Assembly: GCF_000312425.1 (NCBI RefSeq)
Contig: NZ_HE997181.1
Location: 468,002-532,001, forward strand
Direction of reading: 5' to 3'
Length of the DNA: 64,000 bases
DNA from: Reyranella massiliensis 521
GTDB taxonomy: Bacteria > Pseudomonadota > Alphaproteobacteria > Reyranellales > Reyranellaceae
The position numbers and the translations under genes are program-made. Below are positions 9,316 to 17,613 of this stretch, in pieces (the first letter of the stretch is position 1; each line of letters opens with the position of its first letter). The notes below the pieces were generated by a model. The model saw only the letters and a list, made by a program, of their open reading frames with translations. It did not search any database and was not told where the DNA came from.

Positions 9316-9765
9316 GTGACTTTGCGCGCCGCCACCTACTCGATTCTTCTTGCCGCTGCCTTCGGCGCTTGTGGCTGCGCCGCCAACAAACGCAATGTCG
9401 CTGCTGCGGCGCCGGCGGTCGATCCGCGTCAGCAGGATATCGACTGGCGCAAAGAACAAGTGATGCAGCAGCTCGCGGTTTGCGAAAGCGGAAGCTGGGG
9501 GCCGCAGTCGCAGCCGATCTATGGCGGGCGCGGTGCCTATCACGGCCGGTTTCAGTTCACGCCCCGCACGTATATCACCTACCAGCAACGGCATGATGGA
9601 ACCGTGCTGACGACGCGGGAAGCGATCGACGCTGCGCAGGATTACAACAAGGCCGCCAAGCTCGCCTCGTTCATGATCTTCGAGCTCGGCGAAGCGTGGC
9701 ATTGGCCGCTCTGCTCGCGCAAGCTTGGCATTCCTGCCAAGGTCAAGGAAATCAACTCACTCTGA
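9316..9765 (+). CDS. Putative lipoprotein with lysozyme/Rpf-like domain
   Basis: A 149-residue protein starting at GTG 9316. The N-terminus carries a hydrophobic stretch (ATYSILLAAAFGACGC) that ends in a lipobox-like AFGAC, so export and lipid anchoring are likely. The body has CESGSWG, then GGRGAYHGRFQFTPRTY and later ASFMIFELG. The order of an early Glu followed by an aromatic GxxxFxFxPxTY segment recalls resuscitation-promoting-factor and lysozyme-like folds; Glu in CESG could be the acid catalyst. This is a pattern judgement from a short protein, not a confirmed domain hit. It stands between a plus-strand ligase and a convergent basic protein, with no partner genes. Confidence 0.55.
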   Translation: MTLRAATYSILLAAAFGACGCAANKRNVAAAAPAVDPRQQDIDWRKEQVMQQLAVCESGSWGPQSQPIYGGRGAYHGRFQFTPRTYITYQQRHDGTVLTTREAIDAAQDYNKAAKLASFMIFELGEAWHWPLCSRKLGIPAKVKEINSL

Positions 9766-9774
9766 CGGTCGGCA

Positions 9775-10077
9775 TCAGGCGGCGCGGCGTTTGCGCGTCG
9801 CCGCGGCTTTGCGTGCCGATGCCGAACGTGCAGCCTTCGGACGAGCTGCTGCGGCGCGACCACCCAGCTTGCCGCCCTTGCGCGCGGAGACCTTGGTATC
9901 CTTCCGGCCACGACCCGAACCGCTCTTGTTGCCGCCGCCGCTTTCCTTGTTGACCGTCGCCCAGGCGCGCCGCTCCGCTTCCTTGTGCGAGACGCCGCGC
10001 TTCTCGTAACCCTCGGCGATATGATCGGCCTTGCGATCCTGCTTGCGCGTGTATTTCGACTTGTCGCCGCGTGGCAT
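9775..10077 (-). CDS. Small basic protein, plasmid-stabilisation-like, with histone H1-like tail
   Basis: A 100-residue protein. Start ATG 10077 is set by an excellent ribosome site, AGGAGGAAGCC just upstream; an earlier in-frame ATG would place that site inside the gene. Residues 1-48 form a charged helical block (MPRGDKSKYTRKQDRKADHI, then EGYEKRGVSHKEAERRAWATVN), which resembles proteins often annotated as plasmid stabilisation proteins. Residues 49-60 are Gly/Ser-rich and residues 61-100 are almost only Lys, Arg, Ala and Ser, resembling histone H1 tails. DNA or RNA binding is therefore likely, but the actual role is unknown. There is no toxin or partition partner beside it. Confidence 0.7.
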   Translation of the reverse strand: MPRGDKSKYTRKQDRKADHIAEGYEKRGVSHKEAERRAWATVNKESGGGNKSGSGRGRKDTKVSARKGGKLGGRAAAARPKAARSASARKAAATRKRRAA

Positions 10078-10156
10078 GGCTTCCTCCTGGCGGGGATTCA
10101 CTCGTCGAAGGAACGCCGTGTCTCCATGGCGGTTGCGCTGCTGGCTGTAATGGCCG

Positions 10157-11359
10157 TCAGCGCAAGTCGGCGCAGAACTCCTGGATGCGGGTGCAGCCGT
10201 CGCGCAGGCTCGCCATGTCCGTCGCGTAGGAGATACGGAAGTAAGGGCTCATCCCATAGGCGGCGCCCTGCACCGTGGCGACATGCTTCTCCTCGAGAAG
10301 CGCCGTCACGAAGTCGGTATCGCTGGCAATCTTTCGTCCGCCCCTGGTCGTCTTGCCGATGCAGCCTGCGATGTTGGGGAAGACATAGAAGGCGCCTTCC
10401 GGCATGTGACAGGTAAGCCCCGGCGCGGCGCGCAGCATGCCCACCACCTCGTCCCGGCGCTTGCGGTAGTCGGCGGCGCGTTCCTTCAACAGGTCCTGCG
10501 GTCCGTTCAGCGCCGCCGTGGCTGCGGCCTGGCTGATGGTCGAGATGCCGGATCCGATCTGGCCCTGCATGTTGGTCATGGCCGCGATCATGGCGCGCGG
10601 ACCACCGGCAAAGCCCACGCGCCAGCCCGTCATCGCATAGGCCTTGGACGCGCCGTTCACCGTCAGCGTACGTTCCTTCAACGCCGGTTCGACTTCCGCG
10701 ACCGTGCAGAACTCGAAGCCGTCGTAGACCAGATGCTCGTAGACATCGTCGGCCATTACCATGACGTGCTTGTGCTTCAGCAGCACGTCGCAGATCTGGC
10801 GCATCTCGGCGCGCGAGCAGGCGGCGCCCGTCGGGTTGTTGGGGAAGTTGAGGACCACCCACCTGGTCTTGGCCGTGATCACGGCATCGAGATCGGCGGC
10901 GCGCAGCTTGAACTGATTGTTCTCGGGGCACGATACCGAGACCGGCTTGGCGCCCGCCAAAACGGCCTGGTCGGCGTAGGAAATCCAGCCGGGGACCGGA
11001 ATGATCACCTCGTCGCCGGGGTTCACGCTCGCCATCAGCGCGTCGTACATGATCTGCTTGCTGCCGTTGGAGACCATGATCTCCTCCAGCGCATAGTCGA
11101 GATTGTTGTCGCGCTTGAACTTGGCGCGGATCGCCTCCTTCAGGGGCTTCACGCCATCCTGCGGCGGATACTTGGTGTCGCCGGCCAGCGCCGCCTGGTG
11201 AGCGGCTTCGATAGCATGCGGCGGCGTGGGAAAGTCCGGTTCGCCCGAGGACAGGCCGACGATCTTGACGCCCTGGGCGCGCAGCTCGCGGACCTTGCGG
11301 GTCATCGCCGCCGACGCCGACACCTTCACGTTCTTCAGACGCTCCGCAACCTCGAACAT
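10157..11359 (-). CDS. Pyridoxal-phosphate aminotransferase, class I/II (aspartate aminotransferase type)
   Basis: A 400-residue fold-type I aminotransferase. It contains the substrate loop GEPDFPTP, YPPQDGVKPLKEAI, the Asn of NFPNNPTGA, the Asp of ADDVYEHL, the PLP lysine in NGASKAYAMTGWRVGF near residue 237, and the carboxylate-binding Arg in FRISYA near 374. This is the Ib subgroup of aspartate/tyrosine/prephenate aminotransferases common in Alphaproteobacteria. It transfers the amino group between aspartate or an aromatic/arogenate donor and a 2-oxo acid in the cytosol. It is the last gene of a minus-strand run after the amidohydrolase and DMT transporter, 11 bases behind the latter. Confidence 0.92.
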   Translation of the reverse strand: MFEVAERLKNVKVSASAAMTRKVRELRAQGVKIVGLSSGEPDFPTPPHAIEAAHQAALAGDTKYPPQDGVKPLKEAIRAKFKRDNNLDYALEEIMVSNGSKQIMYDALMASVNPGDEVIIPVPGWISYADQAVLAGAKPVSVSCPENNQFKLRAADLDAVITAKTRWVVLNFPNNPTGAACSRAEMRQICDVLLKHKHVMVMADDVYEHLVYDGFEFCTVAEVEPALKERTLTVNGASKAYAMTGWRVGFAGGPRAMIAAMTNMQGQIGSGISTISQAAATAALNGPQDLLKERAADYRKRRDEVVGMLRAAPGLTCHMPEGAFYVFPNIAGCIGKTTRGGRKIASDTDFVTALLEEKHVATVQGAAYGMSPYFRISYATDMASLRDGCTRIQEFCADLR

Positions 11360-11370
11360 GTTCCCCGCTT

Positions 11371-12219
11371 TCAGTTCTTCCTGGTGATCGTGAGGGCAAT
11401 GCCGCCCAGGATCGCGGCCGACGCCAGCAACAGCCGCGACGTGATCGGTTCGGCGAGTAGCACCACCCCGCCCAGGGCGGCAATGGCCGGCACGCTAAGC
11501 TGGATTGTCGCCGCCGATGTGGCCGAGAGCGCTGGCAATACGGCGTACCAGAGGACATAGCCCAGGCCGGAGGTGACTGCGCCGGACAGCACGGCATAGA
11601 GCATGCCCAGCGGGTCGGATGTCGCCTGGCCTGCCATCATCAGGCTCATTGCGGCGGCGAAGGGCACTGCCCGGACGAAATTGCCGGCGGTGGCCGTCGT
11701 CGGATCGCCGGCGCCGCGGCCGAGCAGCGAATAGACACCCCAGGCGGCGCCCGCGGCCAGCATCAAGGCAGCCGCGAGATAAGGCGGCGCGGCGAGCCCG
11801 GGCAGCAAGAGCCAGACGAGGCCGGCGACGGCGACCAGCACGCCGAGCAGACGCAGGCCCGAAAGACGCTCGCCCGCAGCGAGTCCATAGCTCGTCATCG
11901 TGAGCTGCACGCCGCCGAAGAGGAGTAATGCCCCGGTCGCTGCGGTGAGGTCGCGATAGGCAAAGGAGAAGGCGATCGCATAGGCGAACAGGGCGGCGGC
12001 CATCGGCCAGCTGCCGGCGGCGAGCGGCCGCACGCCACGACGGCGCAGGATCAGCAGCAGGATCAACGCGCCCGACGCCAGCCGGATTGACGTGAAGCTC
12101 GCCGCATCGATCGTCGTATCGCGCAGGGCGATACGACAGAGCAGCGAGTTGCCGGCAAAGGCCAGCATCGCCAGCGTCGTCAGGAGGGCGGTGCGCGCCG
12201 CTCCTTCCGGAAGCGTCAC
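11371..12219 (-). CDS. EamA/DMT-family transporter
   Basis: A 282-residue integral membrane protein built of two EamA repeats with about ten hydrophobic helices, for example the segments at residues 9-24, 75-94, 103-121 and 252-275. Such proteins usually export amino acids, metabolites or drugs from the cytosol. The start is GTG at 12217-12219, one base after the amidohydrolase stop, so translation is probably coupled. It sits between an amidohydrolase and an aminotransferase, which fits export of an amino-acid-like compound. The substrate is not visible from sequence. Confidence 0.82.
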   Translation of the reverse strand: MTLPEGAARTALLTTLAMLAFAGNSLLCRIALRDTTIDAASFTSIRLASGALILLLILRRRGVRPLAAGSWPMAAALFAYAIAFSFAYRDLTAATGALLLFGGVQLTMTSYGLAAGERLSGLRLLGVLVAVAGLVWLLLPGLAAPPYLAAALMLAAGAAWGVYSLLGRGAGDPTTATAGNFVRAVPFAAAMSLMMAGQATSDPLGMLYAVLSGAVTSGLGYVLWYAVLPALSATSAATIQLSVPAIAALGGVVLLAEPITSRLLLASAAILGGIALTITRKN

Positions 12220-12220
12220 C

Positions 12221-13360
12221 TCAAGCCGCCAGCTGGTACAGCTTGATGGCGTTGTCGCGGGTCACCTTGCGGCGCACGTCGGCGCCGACGCCGCTCAGCT
12301 CCTTGTCCAGGAACTCCTGCGAGTCCGGCCAGATGCCATCGGGATGCGGGAAGTCCGACCCCCACATCACATTGTCGACGCCCAGCAGGTCGAACAGGCG
12401 CACACCGACCGGATCGGTCTGATAGGTCGCATAGAACTGGCGATGCCAGTATTCCGAGGGCTTCATCTTGAGGTCGAGATCCTTGAACTGGTCCTCCCAT
12501 TCGAGGTCCATGTGCTGCAATACATAGGGGATCCAGCCAAGCCCGGCTTCGCCGATCACGATCTTCAGGTTGGGGTAACGCTCGGGGGCACCGCTGAAGA
12601 TCAGCGACATGAGCATGTAGCCCATGTGCATCTGGAAGTTGGTGATGTGGGCGGCAAAGGCGCGGCGTTGCACGAACGCCGGCATCTTGCTGGTGTCGGG
12701 CGAGCGGCCGCCGATCGTGTGGAAATGGACGGGGATGCCGGTCTCGTGCGCGAGCTGCCACAGCGGCTCCCAGAACGGATCCCACAGCGGCGTCATGTCG
12801 GGCTTGTTGGCGACGTCGAAACCCTTGACGCCGCGCTTGGCGTTGCGGCTCGCTTCGGCAACCGCGACGTCCATGTCGTGATTGGGAATATTGGCCAGGC
12901 CGACCAGGCGATCCGGCGCGGCGCTGCAGAAATCGTGCAGCCAGTCGTTGTAGATGCGCAGCACTTCGGTCGCGGCTTCGGGATCGTTCAGTCGGCCGCT
13001 GGCGCCCAGGATGCCGTACAGCACTTCGGCCTGCACGCCATCGCGCTCCTGGTCCTTCAGCCGAAGCTGCACGTCGGTGAGACGACGGATGCCCTTCTTG
13101 CCGTCGTCGTAGAGGCCGGTGGAGGCCATGCGGTCGGAACGATGGATCACGCCCGGCACATATTCGCGGCCGGCCGACCCCATGCCGTTCATCAGACCGA
13201 ACTTCGCGCCCTTGATGCTCGTCCATTCGGGCCCCTTGGGTCCGTCGACGACGTAGGGCATGCGTTCCTTCATCGAGGCAGAGGCATTCTTCGTGAAGAG
13301 ATCCGGCGGCAGCCAGATCAGGTCGACATGTCCATCGGCGGAAATGACGTCGTACTTCAT
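12221..13360 (-). CDS. Amidohydrolase family 2 protein (decarboxylase/hydrolase type)
   Basis: A 379-residue TIM-barrel metal-dependent hydrolase. ISADGHVDL near residue 6 is the first metal site. PVHFHTIG in mid-protein and NFQMHMG supply further histidines. IGEAGLGWIPYVLQHMD and MWGSDFPHPDG (distal metal Asp) close the barrel. This family (ACMSD/gamma-resorcylate decarboxylase related) includes non-oxidative decarboxylases and hydrolases of aromatic or cyclic compounds. ATG 13360 is chosen because GGGAGGAACGAACG lies directly ahead of it. It leads a minus-strand run with the DMT transporter and aminotransferase, and is divergent from an FAD monooxygenase across 66 bases. Confidence 0.85.
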   Translation of the reverse strand: MKYDVISADGHVDLIWLPPDLFTKNASASMKERMPYVVDGPKGPEWTSIKGAKFGLMNGMGSAGREYVPGVIHRSDRMASTGLYDDGKKGIRRLTDVQLRLKDQERDGVQAEVLYGILGASGRLNDPEAATEVLRIYNDWLHDFCSAAPDRLVGLANIPNHDMDVAVAEASRNAKRGVKGFDVANKPDMTPLWDPFWEPLWQLAHETGIPVHFHTIGGRSPDTSKMPAFVQRRAFAAHITNFQMHMGYMLMSLIFSGAPERYPNLKIVIGEAGLGWIPYVLQHMDLEWEDQFKDLDLKMKPSEYWHRQFYATYQTDPVGVRLFDLLGVDNVMWGSDFPHPDGIWPDSQEFLDKELSGVGADVRRKVTRDNAIKLYQLAA

Positions 13361-13426
13361 CGTTCGTTCCTCCCGGGCGATTGTTCTAGAGTGCGCCGCC
13401 GCCAGAACCGCTGCAATGGAAAGACA

Positions 13427-15172
13427 ATGAACGAGACCGAGTGGCTTGCCGAGTTTGCGTCCGCGCTGAAGCGTTCCGATATCGAAGGCGTCGCGTTGCT
13501 GTTCGCCGAGGAGTGCTATTGGCGCGATCTCGTGGCCTTCACCTGGAACATCACCACGCTCGAGAGCCGCTCTGCGATTGCTGACATGCTCAAGGCGCGT
13601 CTGGCCGATGTGCGGCCGGGTTCGTTCAAAGCCGGCGAGCGGACCGGCTGGTTCACCTTCGAGACGGCGCTGGGGCGCGGCACGGGCCATGTGCGGCTGA
13701 AAGACGGCAAGGCCTGGACGCTGCTCACCGCCTTGAACGAGCTGAAGGGCTTCGAGGAGAAGCGCGGTCCGTCACGCGAGATCGGGACCGAGCACGGCGC
13801 CATCCAGAATCGCGTGACCTGGACGGATCGCCGCCAGGCCGACGCCAGCGAACTGGGCTACGACCGCCAGCCCTTCGTGCTGATCGTCGGTGGTGGACAG
13901 GGTGGCATCGGGCTCGGCGCGCGCCTGAAGAGGCTCGGCGTGCCGACGCTCATTGTCGATCGCCACGCGAAGCCGGGCGATGCGTGGCGTAGCCGCTACA
14001 AATCGCTCTGCCTGCACGATCCCGTCTGGTACGACCATCTTCCATACCTGCCGTTCCCGGACCATTGGCCGATCTATACGCCCAAGGACAAGATGGGCGA
14101 CTGGCTCGAGTCCTACACCAAGATCATGGAACTCGATTACTGGTCGAAGGCGCCGTGCCGGAGCGCGTCGTGGGACGAGGCCAAGGCCGAGTGGACCGTC
14201 ATCGTCGATCGCGACGGCAAGGATGTGACCCTGCGGCCGAAGCATCTGGTCATAGCGACCGGCATGTCGGGCTTTGCGGAAGTTCCCAACTTTCCGGGGC
14301 GCGAGACTTTCCGAGGCACGCAGCATCATTCCAGCCGCCATGCCGGCGGCGAAGGCTGGAAGGGCAAGAAGTGCGTTGTCGTAGGCTCGAACAATTCCGC
14401 CCACGATATTGCCGCCGATCTCTGGGAACATGGCGCCGACGTGACGCTCCTGCAGCGTTCGCCGACGCTAGTGGTGCGCGCCGAGACCCTGGCGCGCTAT
14501 CGGCCCTACTATTCGGAAGAGGCGCTGGCTTCGGGGATCACGACGGAGATCGCCGATCTCACGGTGGCGTCCGTGCCCTACGGCGCCTTGCCGGCTTTCT
14601 CCCAGGCGACGGTCGAGAAGATCCGGAAGGAAGATGCGGACTTCTACGCGCGGCTGGAAGCGGCGGGCTTCATGGTGACCTTCGGAGAGGACGAGACTGG
14701 TATCGGGCCGATGTATCTCCGCCGCGGCTCTGGATACTATATCGATGTCGGCGCCTCCGACCTGATCGCCAGTGGTCGCATCAAGCTCCGGTCGGGTGTC
14801 GAGGTCGCGCGCATGACCGAGGACTCGGTCGTCCTCAACGATGGCAGCACGCTCGCGGCCGATCTCGTCGTTTACGCGACGGGCTACGGGTCGATGAACC
14901 AGTGGGCGGCCGAACTGATCTCGCCGGAAGTCGCCGACAAGGTCGGCAAATGCTGGGGCCTCGGCTCGGGGACGGCCAAGGACCCCGGACCCTGGGAAGG
15001 TGAACTGCGCAACATGTGGAAGCCGACGGCGCAGGAAAATCTCTGGTTCCATGGCGGCAACCTGATGCAGTCGCGGCTGTACTCGATTTTTCTCGGCCTG
15101 CAGCTCAAGGCCCGTCTGGAAGGGTTGCCGACGCCGGTCTATGGCCGCGCGCCGGTCCATCACAAAGCGTGA
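13427..15172 (+). CDS. FAD/NAD(P)-dependent monooxygenase with N-terminal NTF2-like domain
   Basis: A 581-residue protein. Residues 1-110 look like a SnoaL/NTF2-like domain (FAEECYWRDLVAFTW). Residues 151-165 (VLIVGGGQGGIGLGA) are the FAD-binding Rossmann motif. KCVVVGSNNSAHDIAADL near 315 is the NAD(P)H site, and VVYATGYG near 480 is the conserved flavin monooxygenase motif. The segment FRGTQHHSSRH resembles the FxGxxxHxxx(W/D) Baeyer-Villiger fingerprint but lacks the last W/D. The start ATG 13427 has GGAAA 6 bases upstream. Such enzymes insert one oxygen atom into ketones, amines or sulfur compounds. The divergent amidohydrolase may share its promoter region. Confidence 0.88.
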   Translation: MNETEWLAEFASALKRSDIEGVALLFAEECYWRDLVAFTWNITTLESRSAIADMLKARLADVRPGSFKAGERTGWFTFETALGRGTGHVRLKDGKAWTLLTALNELKGFEEKRGPSREIGTEHGAIQNRVTWTDRRQADASELGYDRQPFVLIVGGGQGGIGLGARLKRLGVPTLIVDRHAKPGDAWRSRYKSLCLHDPVWYDHLPYLPFPDHWPIYTPKDKMGDWLESYTKIMELDYWSKAPCRSASWDEAKAEWTVIVDRDGKDVTLRPKHLVIATGMSGFAEVPNFPGRETFRGTQHHSSRHAGGEGWKGKKCVVVGSNNSAHDIAADLWEHGADVTLLQRSPTLVVRAETLARYRPYYSEEALASGITTEIADLTVASVPYGALPAFSQATVEKIRKEDADFYARLEAAGFMVTFGEDETGIGPMYLRRGSGYYIDVGASDLIASGRIKLRSGVEVARMTEDSVVLNDGSTLAADLVVYATGYGSMNQWAAELISPEVADKVGKCWGLGSGTAKDPGPWEGELRNMWKPTAQENLWFHGGNLMQSRLYSIFLGLQLKARLEGLPTPVYGRAPVHHKA

Positions 15173-15219
15173 TTTCCGGTGGAGATATTCGGGCCGCAAG
15201 CGACGTAGACTGAGGACGC

Positions 15220-15684
15220 ATGCATCGTTCCCTACGCCGCTCGGTTCTGGCCTTGGGCCTCCTGCTCGCCGCTTCGGCCTGCTCTCCCAATCTGGGGGAG
15301 CCGAAGGTCTCCAGGACCGATTTTCGCGCGACCCTGAACGGGGCAAGCGAAGTGCCGCCGGTCGAGACCAGGGGCAGCGGCTGGTTCGAGGCAGTCTATC
15401 GGCCGTCGACCAAGGTGCTGGAGTATCGTCTCAACGTGGCGGGCCTGAGTGGGCCAGTGACAATGGCCTATCTCCACGGCCCGGCGCCGGTGGGGCAGAA
15501 CGCCCAGCAGGTCGCGCCGATCAACGTGCCGTTCTACGCCGACCGTTCGACGATCAGCGATGGCGTGACGTTGACGAAGCAGCAGGCCGACGAGGTTCTG
15601 GCCGGCCTCTGGTACGTCAACGTGATGACGGAGAAATATCCCGACGGCGAGATCCGCGGGCAGATCGTGCCGCTCAAGAAGTAG
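15220..15684 (+). CDS. CHRD-domain lipoprotein
   Basis: A 154-residue exported protein. The N-terminus RSVLALGLLLAASAC is a lipoprotein signal with lipobox AASAC and lipidated Cys21. The mature part, residues about 33-154, is a CHRD domain: FRATLNGASEVPPVETRGSG, YLHGPAPVGQNA and LWYVNVMTEKYPDGEIRGQI are its conserved strands. CHRD is a beta-sandwich of unknown biochemical role first described in chordin. The gene begins 47 bases after the monooxygenase stop; its end overlaps the convergent amidohydrolase by 11 bases. Confidence 0.85.
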   Translation: MHRSLRRSVLALGLLLAASACSPNLGEPKVSRTDFRATLNGASEVPPVETRGSGWFEAVYRPSTKVLEYRLNVAGLSGPVTMAYLHGPAPVGQNAQQVAPINVPFYADRSTISDGVTLTKQQADEVLAGLWYVNVMTEKYPDGEIRGQIVPLKK

Positions 15685-16510
15685 CGCTCGTCTCCAGCTT
15701 CCAGCCGATCCAGTCGCAGAGCCCGCGGCCCATCACGTCTTCCAGGTCGCCGCCTTTGAGCCATGGCAGTTCTTCGGTGAAGAACGTCACGCACTGGCGA
15801 TAGCTGCACGGCATGCGGGTGATGTCGGTGCCCCAGAAGAAGCGTTTCGGGCCGAAGGCGTCGAAGATGCGGCGCAGCCCGTCCTGAATATTCCGGAACG
15901 GATAGCCCTTGGTCGAATAATGCGGCGCGCCCGTCGCCTTGATCGCGACATTGGGCAGCTTGGCCAGTGCGACGAGCTTGTCGAGATGAATGAAGGCCGC
16001 CTCGTCCTGGCCGTGCCGGTTGAGCCCGCAATGATCGAGGATCAGCTTGAGGTTGGGATGGCGTTCGGCGATGTCGCGGAAGGTGTCGAGGAGCAGGCCG
16101 CCCAGCATGGCGACGGGCAGGCCTTCCTTTTCGGCGGCCGGCCAGACCCAGTCGAGCGAGCCGTCGTGCAGCTTCTTCTGCTCCTGGTCCGACAGCAGCG
16201 CCCAGCGCAGACCCATCATGCCGGGTTGGTTGCGCCACCCCTGGATCAGCTTGCGATTCTCGGGCTTGTCGGGTGCGAACTGACCCATCACCGCGAAGCG
16301 GTCGGGGTATTTCTTCGCGGCGGCGAGGGCGACGGCGCCGGAGTCAGGATCCCAACTGTAGGGCGGATGGATCAGCGCGGCATCGACGCCGGCCTCGTCC
16401 ATCTCCTTGAGGCATTCCTCCGCAGTGAACTTGGAGACCTTGCGATGCAGACCGCTCGGCGGCGTGACGGTCTGCGACCAGATATGGACCTGCGCGTCGA
16501 CGATCTTCAT
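15674..16510 (-). CDS. Amidohydrolase, lactonase-like (COG2159/COG3618 type)
   Basis: A 278-residue TIM-barrel hydrolase. KIVDAQVHIW at the N-terminus is the typical first strand of this group, followed by MGLRWALL, LILDHCGL with a catalytic-site His, and FFWGTDITR with the distal Asp. Relatives include 2-pyrone-4,6-dicarboxylate lactonase, L-rhamnono/fucono-lactonases and uncharacterised amidohydrolases. It follows an aldo/keto reductase by 9 bases on the same strand, so a sugar- or aldehyde-oxidising pair (dehydrogenase then lactonase) is an attractive but unproven reading. The gene overlaps the CHRD gene tail to tail by 11 bases. Confidence 0.82.
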   Translation of the reverse strand: MKIVDAQVHIWSQTVTPPSGLHRKVSKFTAEECLKEMDEAGVDAALIHPPYSWDPDSGAVALAAAKKYPDRFAVMGQFAPDKPENRKLIQGWRNQPGMMGLRWALLSDQEQKKLHDGSLDWVWPAAEKEGLPVAMLGGLLLDTFRDIAERHPNLKLILDHCGLNRHGQDEAAFIHLDKLVALAKLPNVAIKATGAPHYSTKGYPFRNIQDGLRRIFDAFGPKRFFWGTDITRMPCSYRQCVTFFTEELPWLKGGDLEDVMGRGLCDWIGWKLETSATS

Positions 16511-16519
16511 GGCGGCTTC

Positions 16520-17548
16520 TCAGTTCGGCGTGGGGGCGGCGGGGTCGAGCAGTTTCTCGCGCTTCAATTCCGACCACAGCTCGACTGGAATCTTCACGCT
16601 CATATGCGCCACGTTCTGCTGTACCTCCTCGACGCTGAGCGCTCCGGGGATCACCGAACAAAAGGCGGGGTGGAACAGCGGGAACTGCATCGCCGCGGCG
16701 CCGAGCGGCACCTTGTGGCGCCGGCATACCGCCTCGATCTTCTGCGCCTTCTCGATGAGATGCGCTGGTGCCGCCACATAGTCGTGCGTGGCGCCCGCCT
16801 TCACGTTTCCGGTGAGGATGCCGGAATTGTACGGCCCACCCAGGATCACGGAGACGCCGCGCTTCTGGCATTCCGGCAGGAACTCTTCGAGCGCGCCCTG
16901 TTCGAGCAGGGTGTAGCGGCCGGCCAGCAGCATGCAGTCGAAGTCGCCGGCCTTGATGAAGCGCGTGCTGGTGTCGGCTTCGTTGATGCCGACGCCGATG
17001 GCCGAGATGATGCCGGCCTTGCGCAGTTCGTCGAGGGCACGGAAGCCGGAATCCATGACCGTCTTGAAGCGCTCGTCGAGGATGGCGCGATCCTTGATGG
17101 TCCAGAAGTCGACATCGTGGACCAGTGCGATGTCGATGCGGTCGATGCCGAGCCGGAGGTGCGAATGCTCCAGCGAGCGCATGACGCCGTCGTAGGTGTA
17201 GTCGAACTGCGGCACGAAGCCCGGCAGGCCGCTCTCGCGGAACTCCTTGGGCAGCGTCTCACCCGGTTTGCGGACGTGCAGGATGCGACCGATCTTGGTC
17301 GAGAGCACATAGCTCTGCCGCGGCTTTTCGCGGAGCGCGGCACCCATGCGCAACTCGCTGCGGCCATAACCGTAGAAGGGTGAGGTGTCGAAGTAGCGGA
17401 TGCCGGCGTCGTAGCCCGTGTCGGTGAGCGTCACTGCTTCTGCGTCGGATATGGTCGCCCGGAAGCCGCCCATGGGTGCGCCGCCGAGGCCAAGTTCCGT
17501 CACTTCCAGGTTTGTCCGTCCGACCTTGCGGCGCTTGAGCGCTGTCAT
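16520..17548 (-). CDS. Aldo/keto reductase (aldose 1-dehydrogenase-like)
   Basis: A 342-residue AKR TIM-barrel NAD(P)-dependent oxidoreductase. The catalytic tetrad is visible: Asp and Tyr in YFDTSPFYGYGRSE, Lys in LSTKIGR, and His in ALVHDVDFW. The start LGLGGAPMGGF is the conserved cofactor loop. The sequence is close in style to D-threo-aldose/L-fucose dehydrogenases, which oxidise sugars to lactones. It lies 9 bases upstream of an amidohydrolase of lactonase type and is divergent from a glutathione transferase across 65 bases. The physiological direction and substrate are inferred only. Confidence 0.87.
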   Translation of the reverse strand: MTALKRRKVGRTNLEVTELGLGGAPMGGFRATISDAEAVTLTDTGYDAGIRYFDTSPFYGYGRSELRMGAALREKPRQSYVLSTKIGRILHVRKPGETLPKEFRESGLPGFVPQFDYTYDGVMRSLEHSHLRLGIDRIDIALVHDVDFWTIKDRAILDERFKTVMDSGFRALDELRKAGIISAIGVGINEADTSTRFIKAGDFDCMLLAGRYTLLEQGALEEFLPECQKRGVSVILGGPYNSGILTGNVKAGATHDYVAAPAHLIEKAQKIEAVCRRHKVPLGAAAMQFPLFHPAFCSVIPGALSVEEVQQNVAHMSVKIPVELWSELKREKLLDPAAPTPN

Positions 17549-17613
17549 GTTCGTTTCCTCCGGGAGACGCGACAGAGTACGAAAGGCATCCCGGCAAGGC
17601 CATAGGAGCCCCC

